A DNA stretch of 6,733 nt from contig CP058707.1 of assembly GCA_013414745.1 (NCBI GenBank), positions 1,234,831-1,241,563 of the forward strand, in the 5' to 3' direction. This DNA is from Bacteroidota bacterium. Lineage in GTDB: Bacteria; Bacteroidota; Bacteroidia; Chitinophagales; Chitinophagaceae. The position numbers were made by a program, and so were the translations under genes. Within the stretch, counting starts at the first letter, position 1; each line of letters starts with the position of its first letter. Positions 5,846 through 6,733 of this stretch are shown here, piece by piece. Under the pieces are notes generated by a model, which was not told the origin of the DNA, did no database searches, and worked only from the letters and a program-made list of their open reading frames with translations.

Positions 5846-6733
5846 TTATTTTTTAGGGAAATTTGAATCTGTCACTTGATTAGCATTAAGGTTTCCTACT
5901 TCATCTGTGCAAGCATCAACAAAGGTTTCAACACACTTTCCTCCTTTCTCCCCAAAATTTTCAGCCATTTCTTTTGTAAATTCTTCATTAAAAGAACCTT
6001 TACCAATAGAATTAGGATTTAAAGCCCCGCCAACTAAATTTCCAAAAGCATCTATTGCAAGGCCTTTATAACCTTCTTGATTAAATCTTAAGACATCTTT
6101 ATTTCTTAGACCATTAATTGACAAGTTAAACAAGTTTCCACTGCTTTGTAAAAATGAACTTGCAACAATATTGGTTCCACCTAAAAGACCGTTTGACACT
6201 ACTGTTCCAAAATTTACATCATTGAAATCTTTCTTTTGAACTAATTTTGATCTAAAAGTCTACAAGTAGCACTAACTCCACCTATTTCAATAATTTCTCC
6301 CGTACCACCTGTAGCCATAAAAATTCCACCATGTATTAAAATTTGTCCATAAATTTTAACAATCATATCAGCAGTTTGGCTAATTAACTCAGCCCTTTTG
6401 CTAAATCAGTTGCATTTTTCTTTGACAAAGATTCAGGATAAAACTGCTGCCATTTACCACCATTAGGTGCTTTTTATCAAACCAAAAGTATTGAGTCATT
6501 CCTGGGTCACTAGAATTTATTCTAGTATAAGTCCATGTGTTGCCCATTAGTTTTATCGTTTCTCCATTTGCATAAGTATATAGACTTTTTACTTACTCCA
6601 GGTCCAATATAAGCAATTTCTTCAGCGTAATATTTTGGCTCTTCTTCACCTCCATCTAAGTCAATCGCTTGAATCGGTTTATTCCCTGCGAATTGATATG
6701 GTGTATACCAAGGATAATCCTTAGTCAACGGAT
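5846..6733 (-). pseudogene. Rhs/YD-repeat protein, end of core plus variable C-terminal tip (5' end outside window, four frameshifts)
   Basis: The frame enters from the window edge and reads PLTKDYPWYTPYQFAGNKP then IQAIDLDGGEE, the conserved end of the Rhs core domain in Bacteroidota. Rhs proteins are large secreted shells whose C-terminal tip is often a toxin. After DLDG the tip is broken by four one-base shifts, each at a run: an extra base in T5 at 6586-6590, and missing bases at 6471-6475 (T5), 6393-6395 (C3) and 6245-6248 (T4). Correcting them gives one continuous tip of about 268 residues: SLYTYANGETIKLMGNTW, FWFDKKAPNGGKWQQFYPES, AKGAELISQTADMIVKIYGQ, a hydrophobic Gly-rich part (ILIHGGIFMATGGTGEIIEI), then SNGLLGGTNIVASSF, RFNQEGYKGLAIDAFGNLVG and a short acidic end before TAA 5846-5848. 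I do not recognise the tip and see no clear nuclease or ADP-ribosylation motif. No small immunity gene follows directly; the repeat array does. Confidence 0.75.

Noticed and set aside
5589..5879. 96-codon + strand frame through the repeat array
   Set aside because: It is a translation of the repeats themselves, antisense to the lipoprotein start and the Rhs end; the peptide merely repeats the unit (KLQTSESGG, KLRRAG, KLRIAGG).

Overview
The window most likely comes from a member of the Bacteroidota. The evidence is an extracytoplasmic-function (ECF) sigma factor followed by a membrane anti-sigma protein and a small outer-membrane beta-barrel, lipoproteins with short type II signal peptides, genes without clear Shine-Dalgarno sequences, and an Rhs/YD-repeat protein ending in the Bacteroidota-style YPWYTPYQFAGNKP...DLDG core. 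I cannot name a species.

Layout. From 1 to 2093 (+ strand) lies a three-gene unit: the 3' end of an ECF sigma factor, an overlapping (ATGA) anti-sigma factor, and a secreted beta-barrel protein. From 2261 to 3271 (+) lies a lipoprotein with a conserved KPVIYLYP domain, ended by a strong hairpin-plus-T terminator at 3230-3258. From 3272 to about 3796 I see no convincing gene. From 3797 to 5597 (- strand) a lipoprotein and an outer-membrane beta-barrel form a two-gene unit with a 10-nt gap. From 5571 to 5830 there is an array of duplicated units carrying perfect palindromes of the REP type. From 5846 to the window end (-) lies the C-terminal end of an Rhs protein with an unrecognised variable tip.

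How the genes may work together. The left unit looks like an envelope-sensing circuit: a sigma factor held by a single-pass membrane anti-sigma, co-expressed with an outer-membrane protein. The right half looks like an Rhs C-terminal region followed by REP-like repeats and then an envelope lipoprotein/barrel pair. The repeats have duplicated the translation start of that lipoprotein, which creates a short upstream reading frame whose stop overlaps the lipoprotein start.

Sequence quality or decay. At least four genes are frame-broken, and nearly every break falls at a short single-base run, with both missing and extra bases. After correcting run lengths the proteins read cleanly. This points to homopolymer-length errors in the source sequence rather than genuine gene loss, but the sequence alone cannot settle it. 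The right half is visibly more A+T-rich than the left, so horizontal acquisition or a contig junction between 3272 and 3700 should be kept in mind.
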